NCBI GenBank assembly: GCA_028713915.1
Contig: JAQTNK010000031.1
Location: 1-48,950, forward strand
Length of the DNA: 48,950 nt
Direction of reading: 5' to 3'
Source: Rhodocyclaceae bacterium
Lineage (GTDB): Bacteria; Pseudomonadota; Gammaproteobacteria; Burkholderiales; Rhodocyclaceae
Part shown: piece by piece, positions 19,040 to 29,902 of the stretch
How the letters are laid out: every line of letters begins with the position of its first letter
Position numbering within the stretch: the first letter of the stretch is position 1
Position numbers and translations under genes: made by a program
Notes under the pieces: model-generated
What the model saw: only the letters and a program-made list of their open reading frames with translations
The model's database searches: none
What the model was told of the DNA's origin: nothing

Positions 19040-19245
19040 CGCCTGTCGCCGGCTGGACTGGCCCGGCGCCGCGCGGCGCGCGGCCGTCGTACCCGAAACC
19101 CGGTACGCGAATTAAGCGGGATTCGGTATGGCGATCCCTTCCTCCTGATCTTACATTCGGATTGCATTGCGCCAGTCGGCATGGCGGGCGCGGGCTTCCG
19201 GGGACCTTGTGGCCACCCGCCTGAAAAAAGAACAGGAGGAGCACC

Positions 19246-22200
19246 ATGCACGTGACGAGACGGCAGTTCTTCAGGATCTGCAGTGCCGGGTTGCCGGCGT
19301 CCAGCATTGCCGCGATGGGATTCTCGCCCGCTGCGGCGTTGGCGGAAGTGCGCGCGTTCAAGCTGGCCCGCACGACCGAAACCCGCAACACCTGTCCCTA
19401 CTGTTCGGTGTCCTGCGGCGTGCTCATGTATTCGCTCGGCGACAAGGCGAAGAACGCCAAGGCCGAGATCATCCACATCGAAGGCGATCCGGATCATCCG
19501 GTGAACCGCGGCACGCTGTGCCCGAAAGGCGCGGCGCTGCTCGATTTCGTCAATAGCCCGGACCGCCTCAAGCATCCCGAAGTGCGCGAAGCCGGCAGCA
19601 ACGAGTGGAAGCGCATCTCCTGGGACGATGCCTTCAACCGCATCGCCAAGCTGATGAAGGCGGACCGCGATGCCAACTTCATAACCAAGAACGCCGACGG
19701 CGCGACCGTGAACCGCTGGCTCAGCACCGGCTTCCTCGCCGCCTCCGCGTCCTCCAACGAATCGGGCTACATCACCCACAAGGTCGTCCGCAGCTTGGGC
19801 ATTCTCGCTTTCGACAACCAGGCGCGTGTCTGACACGGCCCGACGGTGGCCAGTCTGGCCCCGACGTTCGGCCGCGGCGCGATGACCAACCACTGGGTGG
19901 ACATCAAGAATGCGGATGTGGTCCTGATCATGGGCGGCAACGCCGCCGAAGCCCACCCCTGCGGCTTCAAGTGGGTGGTGGAGGCGAAGAAGCACAACCG
20001 GGCGAAGCTCGTCGTCGTGGACCCGCGCTTCACGCGCTCGGCCGCGGTGGCGGACCTCTACGCGCCGATTCGCACCGGCACCGACATCGCCTTCCTCGGC
20101 GGCGTCATCAACTACCTGCTGACGAAGGATGCGATCCAGCACGACTACGTCAAGGCCTACACCGACTTCACTTTCCTGGTGAACGACGGCTACGCCTTCG
20201 ATAACGGCCTCTTCTCGGGCTACAACGCCGACCAGCGCAGCTACGACAAATCGTCGTGGGGCTACCAGCTGGGCAGCGACGGCTATGTGAAGACCGACCC
20301 GACGCTGCAGGATCCGCGTTGCGTCTTCCAGCTGATGAAGAAGCACTACAGCCGCTACACGCCGGAGATGGTGGAGAAGATTTGCGGCACGCCCAGGGAC
20401 CAGTTCCTCAAGGTCTGCGAAACCCTGGCTTCGACGGCGACGCCGGAGCGGACGACGACGGTCATGTATGCGCTGGGCTGGACCCAGCATTCGGTCGGCT
20501 CGCAGATGATCCGCACGGCCGCCATGGTGCAGCTGCTGCTGGGCAACATCGGCATCGCCGGCGGCGGCATGAACGCCCTGCGCGGCCACTCCAACATCCA
20601 GGGCCTCACCGACCTCGGGCTGCTGTCCAACCTGTTGCCCGGCTACCTCACCCTGCCCGGCGAGAAGGAGACCGACTACCGCGCCTACATCGACAAGCGC
20701 GCCGCGAAGCCGCTGCGTCCAAATCAATTGTCATACTGGCAGAACTACGAGAAGTTCCACGTCAGCCTGATGAAGGCCTGGTTCGGCGACGCCGCGACGA
20801 AGGACAACCACTGGGCCTTCGACTGGCTGCCGAAGCTCGACAAGGTCCATGACGTCCTCCAGGTCTTCGACGACATGTACCAGGGCAAGGTGAACGGCTA
20901 CTTCTGCCAGGGCTTCAATCCGCTGGCCGCCTTCCCCAACAAGGCCAAGCTCGGCGCCGCGCTGGCCAGGCTCAAGTATCTCGTCGTCATCGATCCGCTC
21001 GCCACGGAAACCTCCGAGTTCTGGAAGAACTTCGGCGAACACAACGACGTCGATCCGGCCAAGATCCAGACCACGGTGTTCCGCCTGCCGTCCGGCTGCT
21101 TCGCCGAGGAGAACGGCTCGCTGGTCAACTCCGGGCGCTGGCTGCAATGGCACTGGAAAGGCGCCGAGCCGCCGGGTGAGGGCAAGGCCGACATCGAGAT
21201 CATGGCCGGCTTGTTCACCCGGCTGCGGGACATGTACCAGGCCGAGGGCGGCGCCTTCCCCGACCCGATCCTCAATCTCGCCTGGCCCTACCGCATTGCC
21301 GCTGCGCCCGCCGCCGAGGAACTGGCGCAGGAGTACTCGGGCAAGGCGCTCACCGATCTCGCCGATCCGAAGGACGCGACCAAGGTGTTCAAGAAGAAGG
21401 GCGAGCAGCTGGACGGCTTCGCCCAACTGCGCGACGACGGCTCGACGTCCTGCGGCTGCTGGCTGTTTTCCGGCGCCTGGACCCCGGCCGGCAACCTCAT
21501 GGCGCGGCGCGACAACGCCGATCCCTACGGCGACGGCCAGACGCTCAACTGGGCGTGGTCCTGGCCGGCCAACCGCCGCATCATGTACAACCGCGCCTCC
21601 TGCGATGCGAGCGGCAAGCCCTGGAACGCCAAGCGCAAGCAGGTCTGGTGGAACGGCAGCGCCTGGGTCGGCTCCGACGTGCCCGACTTCAAGCTCGATT
21701 CCAACCCCGCCGACGGCATGGGCCCTTTCATCATGAACCCCGAGGGCGTCGCCCGCTTCTTCGCGCTCGACAAGATGGTCGAAGGCCCATTCCCCGAGCA
21801 CTACGAGCCCTTCGAGACGCCGATCGAGACCAATCCGCTGAACAGCAATCCGCAGGCCGTGAGCAACCCGGCGGCACGCGTGTTCAAGGGCGACATGGAA
21901 GTCTTCGGCAAGGCCAAGGACTTCCCCTACGCGGCGACGAGCTACCGGCTCACCGAGCACTTCCACTACTGGACCAAGCACTGCCGGATCAACGCCGTGC
22001 TGCAGCCCGAGCAGTTCGTCGAGATCGGCGAGGACCTGGCGGCCGAAAAAGGCATCAGCGCCGGCGACAAGATCAAGGTGCGCTCCAACCGCGGCCAGAT
22101 CATCGCCGTGGCCGTCGTGACCAAGCGACTGCGCCCGCTGACGGTGAACGGCAAGAAGGTGCATCACGTCGGCATCCCGATCCACTGGGGCTTCAAGGGC

Positions 22201-22308
22201 ATGACGAAGCCCGGCTACATCGCCAACACGCTGACGCCTTTCGTCGGCGATGCCAACGCCCAGACGCCGGAATTCAAGTCCTTCCTGGTCAACATCGAAA
22301 AGGTTTGA
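19246..22308 (+). CDS. fdnG: Formate dehydrogenase-N type catalytic subunit, selenoprotein (Sec196 at TGA 19831-19833)
   Basis: Mo/W-bisPGD catalytic subunit of respiratory formate dehydrogenase, 1020 aa when the in-frame TGA at 19831 is read as selenocysteine. A twin-arginine signal ([12 protein letters not shown]) directs it to the periplasm via Tat. The [4Fe-4S] motif is CPYCSVSCG with a later Cys in GTLCPKG. The active-site context is NQARV[18 protein letters not shown], matching FdnG/FdoG, and codon number 196 equals that of E. coli FdnG. The molybdopterin dinucleotide domain at the C terminus includes [27 protein letters not shown] lies 5 bases before the ATG. It leads an operon with fdnH, fdnI, fdhE and the sel genes. 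The 206 bp upstream contain no gene; I see no sigma-54 or FNR site there. Confidence 0.96.
19844..19863 (+). promoter_or_regulatory. Bacterial SECIS hairpin in fdnG mRNA
   Basis: Downstream of the UGA, CGG-U-GGCC-AGUCU-GGCC-CCG forms a 7-bp stem (3 + 4 bp) with a single bulged U at 19847. Counting the U of UGA as 1, the bulge is position 17 and the loop G and U are 23 and 24, the bases known to contact SelB in E. coli. The hairpin therefore has both the right shape and the right distance to recode the UGA. Confidence 0.93.
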
Positions 22309-22318
22309 GGAGGCTGCC

Positions 22319-23194
22319 ATGGCACTGCAATCGCTAGACATCGCCAGCCGCTCGGCCACCACGACACCTAGCCCGTCGATGCGCGAGACCGCTGAAGTGG
22401 CGAAGCTCATCGACGTCTCCACCTGCATCGGCTGCAAGGCCTGCCAGGCCGCCTGCATGGAGTGGAACGACCTGCGCGACGAAGTCGGCCGCAACAGCGG
22501 CGTCCTCGACAATCCGCGCGACCTCTCCGCCGCATCCTGGACCGTGATGCGCTATGCCGAGGTCGAAGAAGGCGGCAAGCTCGAATGGCTGATCCGCAAG
22601 GACGGCTGCATGCACTGCGCCGACCCGGGCTGCCTCAAGGCCTGCCCGGCGCCCGGCGCCATCGTCAAGTACGCCAACGGCATCGTCGACTTCCAGGAGG
22701 AGAACTGCATCGGCTGCGGCTACTGCATCACCGGCTGCCCGTTCAACATCCCGCGCATCTCGCAGAAGGACGGCAAGGCCTACAAATGCACGCTCTGCTC
22801 CGACCGCGTCGCCGTCGGCATGGAACCGGCGTGCATCAAGGCCTGCCCGACCGGCGCGCTGCAGTTCGGCAGCAAGGAACAGATGAAGGACTACGCCGCG
22901 GAGCGCATCGCCGACCTCCAGCAGCGCGGCTTCCAGAACGCCGGCCTCTACGATCCGCCGGGCGTGGGCGGCACGCACGTCATGTACGTGCTGCATCACG
23001 CCGACCGGCCGCAGCTGTACCGCGAGCTGCCGGCCAATCCGACCATCAGTCCGCTGGTGGCCCTGTGGAAGGGCGTCGCCAAGCCCGTCGCCGCGGCCGC
23101 GCTGGGGCTGGTGGCCCTGGGCAGCCTGTTCCATTACGTCGTCAAGGGGCCCAACGAAGTCTCCAAGGAGATGGAGAAGGAGGTGGAAGAATGA
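22319..23194 (+). CDS. fdnH: Formate dehydrogenase iron-sulfur subunit
   Basis: Electron-transfer subunit of 291 aa with four [4Fe-4S] clusters that passes electrons from FdnG to the cytochrome b subunit. Cys clusters are visible as [44 protein letters not shown] and CTLCSDR with ACIKACP. One C-terminal membrane helix (residues about 258-278, [19 protein letters not shown]) anchors it on the periplasmic face. It begins 10 bp after fdnG, with GAGG before the ATG, and overlaps fdnI by 4 bp. Confidence 0.96.
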   Translation: MALQSLDIASRSATTTPSPSMRETAEVAKLIDVSTCIGCKACQAACMEWNDLRDEVGRNSGVLDNPRDLSAASWTVMRYAEVEEGGKLEWLIRKDGCMHCADPGCLKACPAPGAIVKYANGIVDFQEENCIGCGYCITGCPFNIPRISQKDGKAYKCTLCSDRVAVGMEPACIKACPTGALQFGSKEQMKDYAAERIADLQQRGFQNAGLYDPPGVGGTHVMYVLHHADRPQLYRELPANPTISPLVALWKGVAKPVAAAALGLVALGSLFHYVVKGPNEVSKEMEKEVEE

Positions 23195-23817
23195 ACCGCG
23201 ATCCGAGGGACCTGCAGCGCTATACGGCGCCCGAGCGGGCCAATCACTGGCTGGTAGGAATCTGCTTCATCCTCCTCGCCCTGTCGGGCCTGGCGCTGTT
23301 CCATCCCGCCTTCTACCCGCTGGCCCAGCTGTTCGGCGGCGGCACCTGGGCGCGCATTCTGCATCCTTACATCGGCGTCGTGCTGGCCATTTGCTTTGCC
23401 GCCTTGTTCGTGCGTTTTCGCGCCCTCAACGTGATGGCGCCGACGGACTGGGAATGGCTCCGACGCATGCGCGAAATGGCTGCCGGCGACGACCACACGA
23501 TGCCGGCGCAAGGCAAGTACAACGGCGGCCAGAAGCTGCTGTTCTGGATAATGGCGGCCTGCGTGGCCCTGCTGGCGCTATCCGGCGTCATCATGTGGCG
23601 GGCCTGGCTCAACCTGCCGGTCGACCTGGTGCGCGTCGCCGCGGTGGTCCATGCTGCGGCGGCGGCCGTGATGATCGGCTTCATCATCGTGCATATCTAC
23701 GCCGCCATCTGGACCAAGGGCACGATACGCGCGATGTGGTACGGCACGGTGACGCGCGCCTGGGCCAAGCAGCACCACCGCGCCTGGTACCGGCAGATCA
23801 CGGGCGACCAACGCTGA
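23191..23817 (+). CDS. fdnI: Formate dehydrogenase cytochrome b556 subunit
   Basis: Membrane subunit (208 aa) that carries haem b and passes electrons to quinone. Four hydrophobic segments are visible; haem-ligand candidates are the His in [13 protein letters not shown], in [11 protein letters not shown] and in [14 protein letters not shown], matching the FdnI/FdoI pattern. The start ATG overlaps the fdnH stop, and AAGGAGG lies at 23177-23183. Its stop shares a base with the fdhE start (TGATG). Confidence 0.95.
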   Translation: MNRDPRDLQRYTAPERANHWLVGICFILLALSGLALFHPAFYPLAQLFGGGTWARILHPYIGVVLAICFAALFVRFRALNVMAPTDWEWLRRMREMAAGDDHTMPAQGKYNGGQKLLFWIMAACVALLALSGVIMWRAWLNLPVDLVRVAAVVHAAAAAVMIGFIIVHIYAAIWTKGTIRAMWYGTVTRAWAKQHHRAWYRQITGDQR

Positions 23818-24737
23818 TGGCGGCCGCCTTTCCCATCGACGTGTCGACGCTGGCCGAGCCGCCGCGCATCATCGCGCCGGCGGCGACGCTGTTCGCGGCG
23901 CGGGCGCGGCGCTTTGCGCAGCTCGCCGAGGACCACGCGCTCGGCGACTGGCTGCGCTTCCTCGCTCTGCTGACGCAGGCGCAGCACGAGGCCTTCGCGG
24001 CCATCCCGCCGCTGTCCTTGCCCGCGGCGGAAGCGCTCGAACGCGCCCGCCGCCACGCCATGCCGCCGGTGCCGGCGCTGCACTGGCAGCGCGACGGCGC
24101 CTGGCGCGCGGCCTTGCGCCGCATCACCGCCGCCCTCGCCGATGCCGCGGTGCCGCAGGCCGTGCGCCAAAGCTGCGCGCGTCTCGAGGCCGCGCCGGAG
24201 GCGGCGCTCGAAGCCCTTGCCGGACAGGTGCTGCGCAACGAGCCGTATGACGCCGACACCGCCTTGCTGCCCTTGGTCGCCGCCGCGCTGCAGGTCTATT
24301 GGACGGCCCTGGCCGCCGCGCTCGGCGCCGCACATCTGGCCGCGCTGGACGTGCACGGCCTGTGTCCCTGCTGCGGCAGTCCGCCCGTGGCGAGCGTGGT
24401 GCGCAGCGCCCCCGACATGAACAACCTGCGCTATCTGCACTGCGCGCTGTGCAATACCGAATGGAACTTCGTGCGCATCAAGTGCGCCGCCTGCGATTCG
24501 ACGACCCAGATCGCCTACCGCAACCTCGAGGGCTCGCCGCTTCCCAATGCCGCCGCGGTGCGCGCCGAGACCTGCGACAACTGCATGAGCTATTTGAAGA
24601 TCCTCTACCAGGCCAAGGCGCCGGACGGCGACCCGGTGGCCGACGACCTCGCCACGCTGGCCCTCGACCTGCTCGTCGATGAAGCCGGCTATGCCCGCGC
24701 CGGCCCCAACCTGCTGTTCGTTTCCGGGAGCAGCTAG
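23817..24737 (+). CDS. fdhE: Formate dehydrogenase accessory protein FdhE
   Basis: Cytoplasmic maturation factor of 306 aa that binds the catalytic subunit of Tat-exported formate dehydrogenases before export. Paired CxxC rubredoxin-like motifs are present: LCPCCGSPP, HCALCNTEW, IKCAACDST and TCDNCMSYLK. The N-terminal half is Ala-rich and less conserved, which is usual. It ends 45 bp before selA. Confidence 0.95.
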   Translation: MAAAFPIDVSTLAEPPRIIAPAATLFAARARRFAQLAEDHALGDWLRFLALLTQAQHEAFAAIPPLSLPAAEALERARRHAMPPVPALHWQRDGAWRAALRRITAALADAAVPQAVRQSCARLEAAPEAALEALAGQVLRNEPYDADTALLPLVAAALQVYWTALAAALGAAHLAALDVHGLCPCCGSPPVASVVRSAPDMNNLRYLHCALCNTEWNFVRIKCAACDSTTQIAYRNLEGSPLPNAAAVRAETCDNCMSYLKILYQAKAPDGDPVADDLATLALDLLVDEAGYARAGPNLLFVSGSS

Positions 24738-24782
24738 TCCCGCAGCCTTCCGATCAACCTTCTGCCCGGTCCGGGTGAACCC

Positions 24783-26185
<1,403 letters not shown>

Positions 26186-26189
<4 letters not shown>

Positions 26190-28078
26190 TCGTCGGCACC
26201 GCGGGCCACATCGACCACGGCAAGACCACGCTGGTGAAGGCGCTGACCGGCGTCGATGCCGACCGCCTGCCCGAGGAGAAGGCGCGCGGCATCACGCTCG
26301 ATCTCGGCTACGCCTACGCGGACGACGGACTGCTCGGCTATGTCGACGTGCCGGGCCACGAAAAGCTGATCCACAACATGCTGGCCGGCGCCACCGGCAT
26401 CGACTTCCTGCTTCTCGCCGTGGCGGCGGACGACGGCCCGATGCCGCAGACGCGCGAGCACCTCGCCATCGCCGGCCTGCTCGGCCTCGAGCGCGGCGCG
26501 GTGGCGCTAACCAAGACCGATGCCGTGACGCCGCAGCGGCAAGACGCCGCGCGCGCCGAAATCGCCGCGCTGCTCGCCGGCACGCCGCTGGCGCAGGCGC
26601 CGATCTTCCCGGTCGCGGCGCCGCGCGGCGCGGGCATCGACGCCTTGCACGCGCACCTGCTGGCGGCCGCGGCGACGCACGGCGAACGCCACGGGCGGGG
26701 CGGCTTTCGCCTCGCCATCGACCGCGTCTTCACGCTGCAAGGCATCGGTGTCGTCGTCACCGGCACCGCCTTCGCCGGGCGCATCGCCGTCGGCGACACG
26801 GTGACGGTGACGCCGCCGGGACTGGCGGCGCGCGTGCGCCAGCTGCGCGTGCAGGACCGGCCGGCGCAGCAAGGACACGCCGGCCAGCGCATCGCCATCA
26901 ACCTCGCCGGCGACTTCGAGAAGGCCGACCTCGCGCGCGGCATGTGGCTGGCGGCGCCCAGCCTCCACCAGCCGGTGCAGCGCTTCCAAGGCACGGTGCA
27001 GGCGCTGGAAGCGCTGCGGCACTGGCTGCCGGTGCATGTCCATCTCGGCACCGCCGACGTCACCGGCCGGCTCGCGCTGCTCGAAGGCGATGCGCTCGCG
27101 AGCGGCGCCGCCATGCTCGCCGAAATCATCCTCGACCAACCCGTCGGCGCGCTGGCGCACGACCGCTTCATCCTGCGCGATCAGTCGGCGACACGCACGC
27201 TCGGCGGCGGGCGCGTCCTCGACATCTTGCCGCCGTCGCGCCGCAAGCGCGCGCCTGAGCGCCTCGCGCTGCTGCGGCTGCTCGATGCCGACGACCCGGC
27301 CCAGGCACTGCGCGCCGCGATCGAATGCCAAGCCGCCGGCGTCGACCTGGATCGCTACGCCCGCAGCCGCAACCTCGACGACCCCGCCGCGCTCTGGCAA
27401 GCGCTCGAACTCAAGGTCGTCACCGCCGCCGACACGCGCATCGGCTTTTCCGCCGCCGGCTGGTCGCAGCTTTCCGGGCGCCTGTTGGCCGCGCTCGCCG
27501 CCGAGCACGCGCGTGCCCCGGACATGATCGGCGTCGAGCACGACCGCTTGCGCCGGCTCACCCTGCCGGCGCTCGCGCGCGCCGCCTTCGACGACCTCGT
27601 CGCCGACCTGCAAGCCGCCGGCGAATTGGCCCAGACCGGCGGCTGGCTGCACCTGCCCGCGCATCGCGCGACGCTGGCGGCCAGGGACACGGATCTCTGG
27701 CAAGCGCTGCGGCCGCTGCTCGCGGCCGCGCCGTTCCAGCCGCCGCGCGTACGCCGCATCGCGCAAGACAGCGCCATCGCCGAGGAAACCGTGCGCGGCC
27801 TGCTGAAGCGCGTGGCCCGCGTCGGCCTCGTCTATCCGGTCGCCCACGACCACTATTTCACGGCCGCCGCCGTCGCCCAACTCGCCGCCCACGTCGACGC
27901 GCTGTGCGGCGGCGAAGGCGCGGCGCGCGCCGCCGCCTTGCGCGACATCATCGGCGGCGGCCGCAAGGTCGCCATCCATATCCTCGAGTTCTTCGACCGC
28001 GTCGGCTACACGCGCCGCGTCAAGGACGGCCACGTCCGGCGCCAGCCGGACGCGGTGCGTCAATGGATCCTGCAGTGA
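26186..28078 (+). CDS. selB: Selenocysteine-specific elongation factor SelB
   Basis: EF-Tu-like GTPase that carries Sec-tRNA(Sec) to UGA codons marked by a SECIS hairpin. The 630-aa product shows G1 [14 protein letters not shown]2/G3 [13 protein letters not shown] and DVPGHEKLI, and G4 TKTDA, then beta-barrel domains and a C-terminal half made of winged-helix repeats that bind SECIS RNA (from about residue 390). Start is GTG at 26186, overlapping the selA stop; it begins exactly at the conserved VIVGTAGH. The stop is 2 bp before the tRNA-Sec gene. Confidence 0.96.
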
Positions 28079-28080
28079 AC

Positions 28081-28176
28081 GGAAGAGAACGTCCCCCGGT
28101 GGGGCGGCTGGTCTTCAAAACCGGCAGGGGCGGCCAAGCGGTCCCTGGTGGGTTCGACTCCCACTCTCTTCCGCCA
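28081..28176 (+). tRNA. selC: Selenocysteine tRNA, anticodon TCA
   Basis: A 96-nt tRNA with the unusual 8-bp acceptor stem (GGAAGAGA with TCTCTTCC), a 5-bp T stem (GTGGG/CCCAC) around TTCGACT, a long variable arm and an encoded CCA at 28174-28176. The anticodon stem CTGGT/ACCGG holds the loop CTTCAAA, giving anticodon TCA at 28115-28117, which reads UGA. The 8+5 stem layout is specific to bacterial tRNA-Sec. It lies 2 bp after selB, so it is probably cut out of the operon transcript. Confidence 0.97.
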
Positions 28177-28190
28177 GTTCCACCGTCGCC

Positions 28191-28643
28191 ATGGCGGCGA
28201 GCATGGCGATAGCGGCCTTCCGCGGCGTCATTCCCGGCGACCGCCGCTACGACACGCGCCATGACATGTGGGTACGCCGCGAAGGCGCGACGGTGCTGCT
28301 CGGCGCCACCGCGTTCGGCATCTTTCTCGCCGGCCCGCTGATCGCCTTCACCGCCAAGCCCCGCGGCGCCGCCGTCATGATCGGGCGCGGGCTCGGCACG
28401 GTGGAGAGTTCGAAGACGGTGATCGCCGTCCATGCGCCGCTCTCGGTCGTGCTCGAAGACTGCAACGAAGAAGCCGAGCGGCATCCCCGGCTCGTCAATG
28501 ACGACCCCTACGGCGCCGGCTGGATGGCGCGCGGCCGGCCGCTGGCCTGGGCGGAAGAATGCCTGAACCTCGTCGACGCCGCCGCCTATGCCGCGCATGT
28601 CCGCGCCATGGACCCCGGCGCCATCGTGGAAGTCACCGCATGA
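28191..28643 (+). CDS. GcvH-like lipoyl-domain protein
   Basis: Product of 150 aa that resembles glycine cleavage H proteins: GLGTVESSKTVIAVHAPLS contains the lipoylation motif with Lys75 as acceptor, and LVNDDPYGAGWMARGRP matches the conserved H-protein segment NxxPYGxGW. The N-terminal part is divergent. No gcvT or gcvP is near; instead it follows tRNA-Sec by 14 bp and is translationally coupled (ATGA) to a DsrE-like gene. That context resembles the lipoate-binding proteins (LbpA) used as sulfur carriers more than glycine cleavage, but this is inference. The start could also be the ATG at 28203; neither has a strong ribosome site. Confidence 0.8.
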   Translation: MAASMAIAAFRGVIPGDRRYDTRHDMWVRREGATVLLGATAFGIFLAGPLIAFTAKPRGAAVMIGRGLGTVESSKTVIAVHAPLSVVLEDCNEEAERHPRLVNDDPYGAGWMARGRPLAWAEECLNLVDAAAYAAHVRAMDPGAIVEVTA

Positions 28644-29011
28644 AGGAGAAGCTCGCCCTCCTGGCCTGGTCGATCTGCGCCGACGCGCCCGACCTGTGCG
28701 CCGCGCCCTTCGTCTATGCCACCGCCGCAGCGGCGCTCGACTGCGAAGTCGAGATCCATTTCGCCGGTCCGGCGGTGCTGCTGCTGGTCGACGGCGTCGC
28801 CGCCAAGGCCTTCACCAGCAGCGGCAAACCGGTGTACGGATTCATGCGCGAGGCGGCCAACCTCGGCGTGAAATTCTTCGCCTGTGCCATGGCTGCCGGC
28901 CAGCACGTCGCGGCGGGCCAGGCGATGATTCCGGAACTCTCGGGGGAAGCCGGCGCCACGGCGTTCGTCGCCCGCGCCCTCGCGCCCGGCTGGAAGACCC
29001 TGGTCTTCTAG
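28640..29011 (+). CDS. DsrE-like small protein
   Basis: Product of 123 aa with features of the DsrE/DsrF/peroxiredoxin-like fold: an N-terminal strand KLALLAWSICA, alternating strands and helices (CEVEIHFAGPAVLLL), and the motif GVKFFACAMA with Cys82 at the place of the DsrE sulfur-carrying Cys. Other Cys are at 13, 20 and 35. DsrE proteins bind persulfide and act in sulfur relay. Here it overlaps the GcvH-like gene by 4 bp, which suggests joint function, possibly in sulfur or selenium handling for the neighbouring selenoenzyme. The gene ends 4 bp from the stop of the FliD-like gene on the other strand. Confidence 0.78.
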   Translation: MKEKLALLAWSICADAPDLCAAPFVYATAAAALDCEVEIHFAGPAVLLLVDGVAAKAFTSSGKPVYGFMREAANLGVKFFACAMAAGQHVAAGQAMIPELSGEAGATAFVARALAPGWKTLVF

Positions 29012-29015
29012 GCGC

Positions 29016-29837
29016 TCAGCCCAGCAGGCTCCGATACGCGGCCAGCCCGCTCGCCGTCGTGTAATTGAGCACGGTGCTTTGTTTCTCGAGCGTCGTCTGC
29101 AGGAGCGCGGCCTGCTGTTGCAAGACGGTCTGCTGCGCGGTCAGCGACTGCGACCGGCTGGTGAGGCTGCCGACGCTCGCGCCGACGTTGCCGGCGCTGG
29201 CCAGCTCGCGGCCGGCGCTGCTGCCCACCTGTTGGCCCAGGCGTGCGAGGGCATTCTTCGTCTCGGCGGCAGCGGATTGCAGCGCCTGATCGAGGGCCTT
29301 GGTGTCGAGGCTCAGCGTGCCGTTCTTGTTCTGCGTGATGCCCGCCTGCTTGAGGTCGGCGAAGGCGGTGCCGCCGCCAAGCGATTGCGCCAAGTCGTTG
29401 CCGGCCGCCTTGGCGCGGAAATCGGCCGCCAGCGCCCCGGCCTGCGTTCCCGAACCATTGACCGCGGCACCGACCGACTGGCTGGCCTGATTGTAGGCCG
29501 CGACAAACGCCTGCGCGGCTTTCTCGATGTCGCTGTTGCTGGCGGTCTTGCCGGTAGCCGCGCCGACCAAGCTGCCGGCGGCGGTCTGCGCACTGCCAAA
29601 GGCGCTCTTGATCTGGCCGTAGGCGGACAACTGCACGTTGGTGGACTGCAGCTGCTGGCTCAGGCGCTGGTTCGCCGGCGCCAGCAATTGGCTGACGGTG
29701 TTCGCCGCGCTGCTGGCGGAATTGACCTGATTCGTCTGGCCGAGCAACTGGCCCACCGTATTCGCGGAACTGCTCTGGCCGGCCTGACCAAGCTGCGCCA
29801 ACTTGAGCTGCATATTGACGATGCTTGAGATTTCCAT
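29016..29837 (-). CDS. FliD-like Ala/Gln/Ser-rich coiled-coil protein, orphan
   Basis: Product of 273 aa without Cys and rich in Ala, Gln and Ser. The stretch LSAYGQIKSAFGSAQTAAGS followed by IEKAAQAFVAAYNQASQSVG, and later NGTLSLDTKALDQALQSAAA, resembles pieces of flagellar hook-associated protein FliD, but the protein is much shorter and lacks a recognisable D2-D3 region. Near the N terminus, SSSANTVGQLLGQTNQ and SSAANTVSQLLAPANQ form an imperfect repeat. Start taken at 29837 (MEISSIVNMQLKL), where a GGGGCGG lies upstream. No flagellar genes are near. It follows hisD on the same strand, 65 bp downstream. Function unknown. Confidence 0.7.
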   Translation of the reverse strand: MEISSIVNMQLKLAQLGQAGQSSSANTVGQLLGQTNQVNSASSAANTVSQLLAPANQRLSQQLQSTNVQLSAYGQIKSAFGSAQTAAGSLVGAATGKTASNSDIEKAAQAFVAAYNQASQSVGAAVNGSGTQAGALAADFRAKAAGNDLAQSLGGGTAFADLKQAGITQNKNGTLSLDTKALDQALQSAAAETKNALARLGQQVGSSAGRELASAGNVGASVGSLTSRSQSLTAQQTVLQQQAALLQTTLEKQSTVLNYTTASGLAAYRSLLG

Positions 29838-29902
29838 TTTCCGCCCCTTTTCGGCTACCGCCAATTCCACGATAGCACAAGGTCAACATCCTGCCGGCGC
29901 GG

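Noticed and set aside
19080-19105. CGTACC...GGTACG hairpin after hisC as a terminator
   Set aside because: Only a 6-bp stem with an 8-base loop and no T-run; could be chance.
19040-19245. Sigma-54 or FNR promoter upstream of fdnG
   Set aside because: No GG-N10-GC element with proper context and no TTGAT-N4-ATCAA site could be found.
19831-19833. TGA stop splitting the formate dehydrogenase gene (pseudogene or frameshift)
   Set aside because: Frame continues with full homology after the TGA, the residue is the known Sec position, and a SECIS hairpin with correct spacing follows; selA, selB and tRNA-Sec are adjacent.
28191-28643. Glycine cleavage H protein in the usual sense
   Set aside because: No gcvT or gcvP nearby, divergent N terminus, and tight coupling to a DsrE-like gene; the lipoyl fold is accepted, but not the glycine cleavage role.
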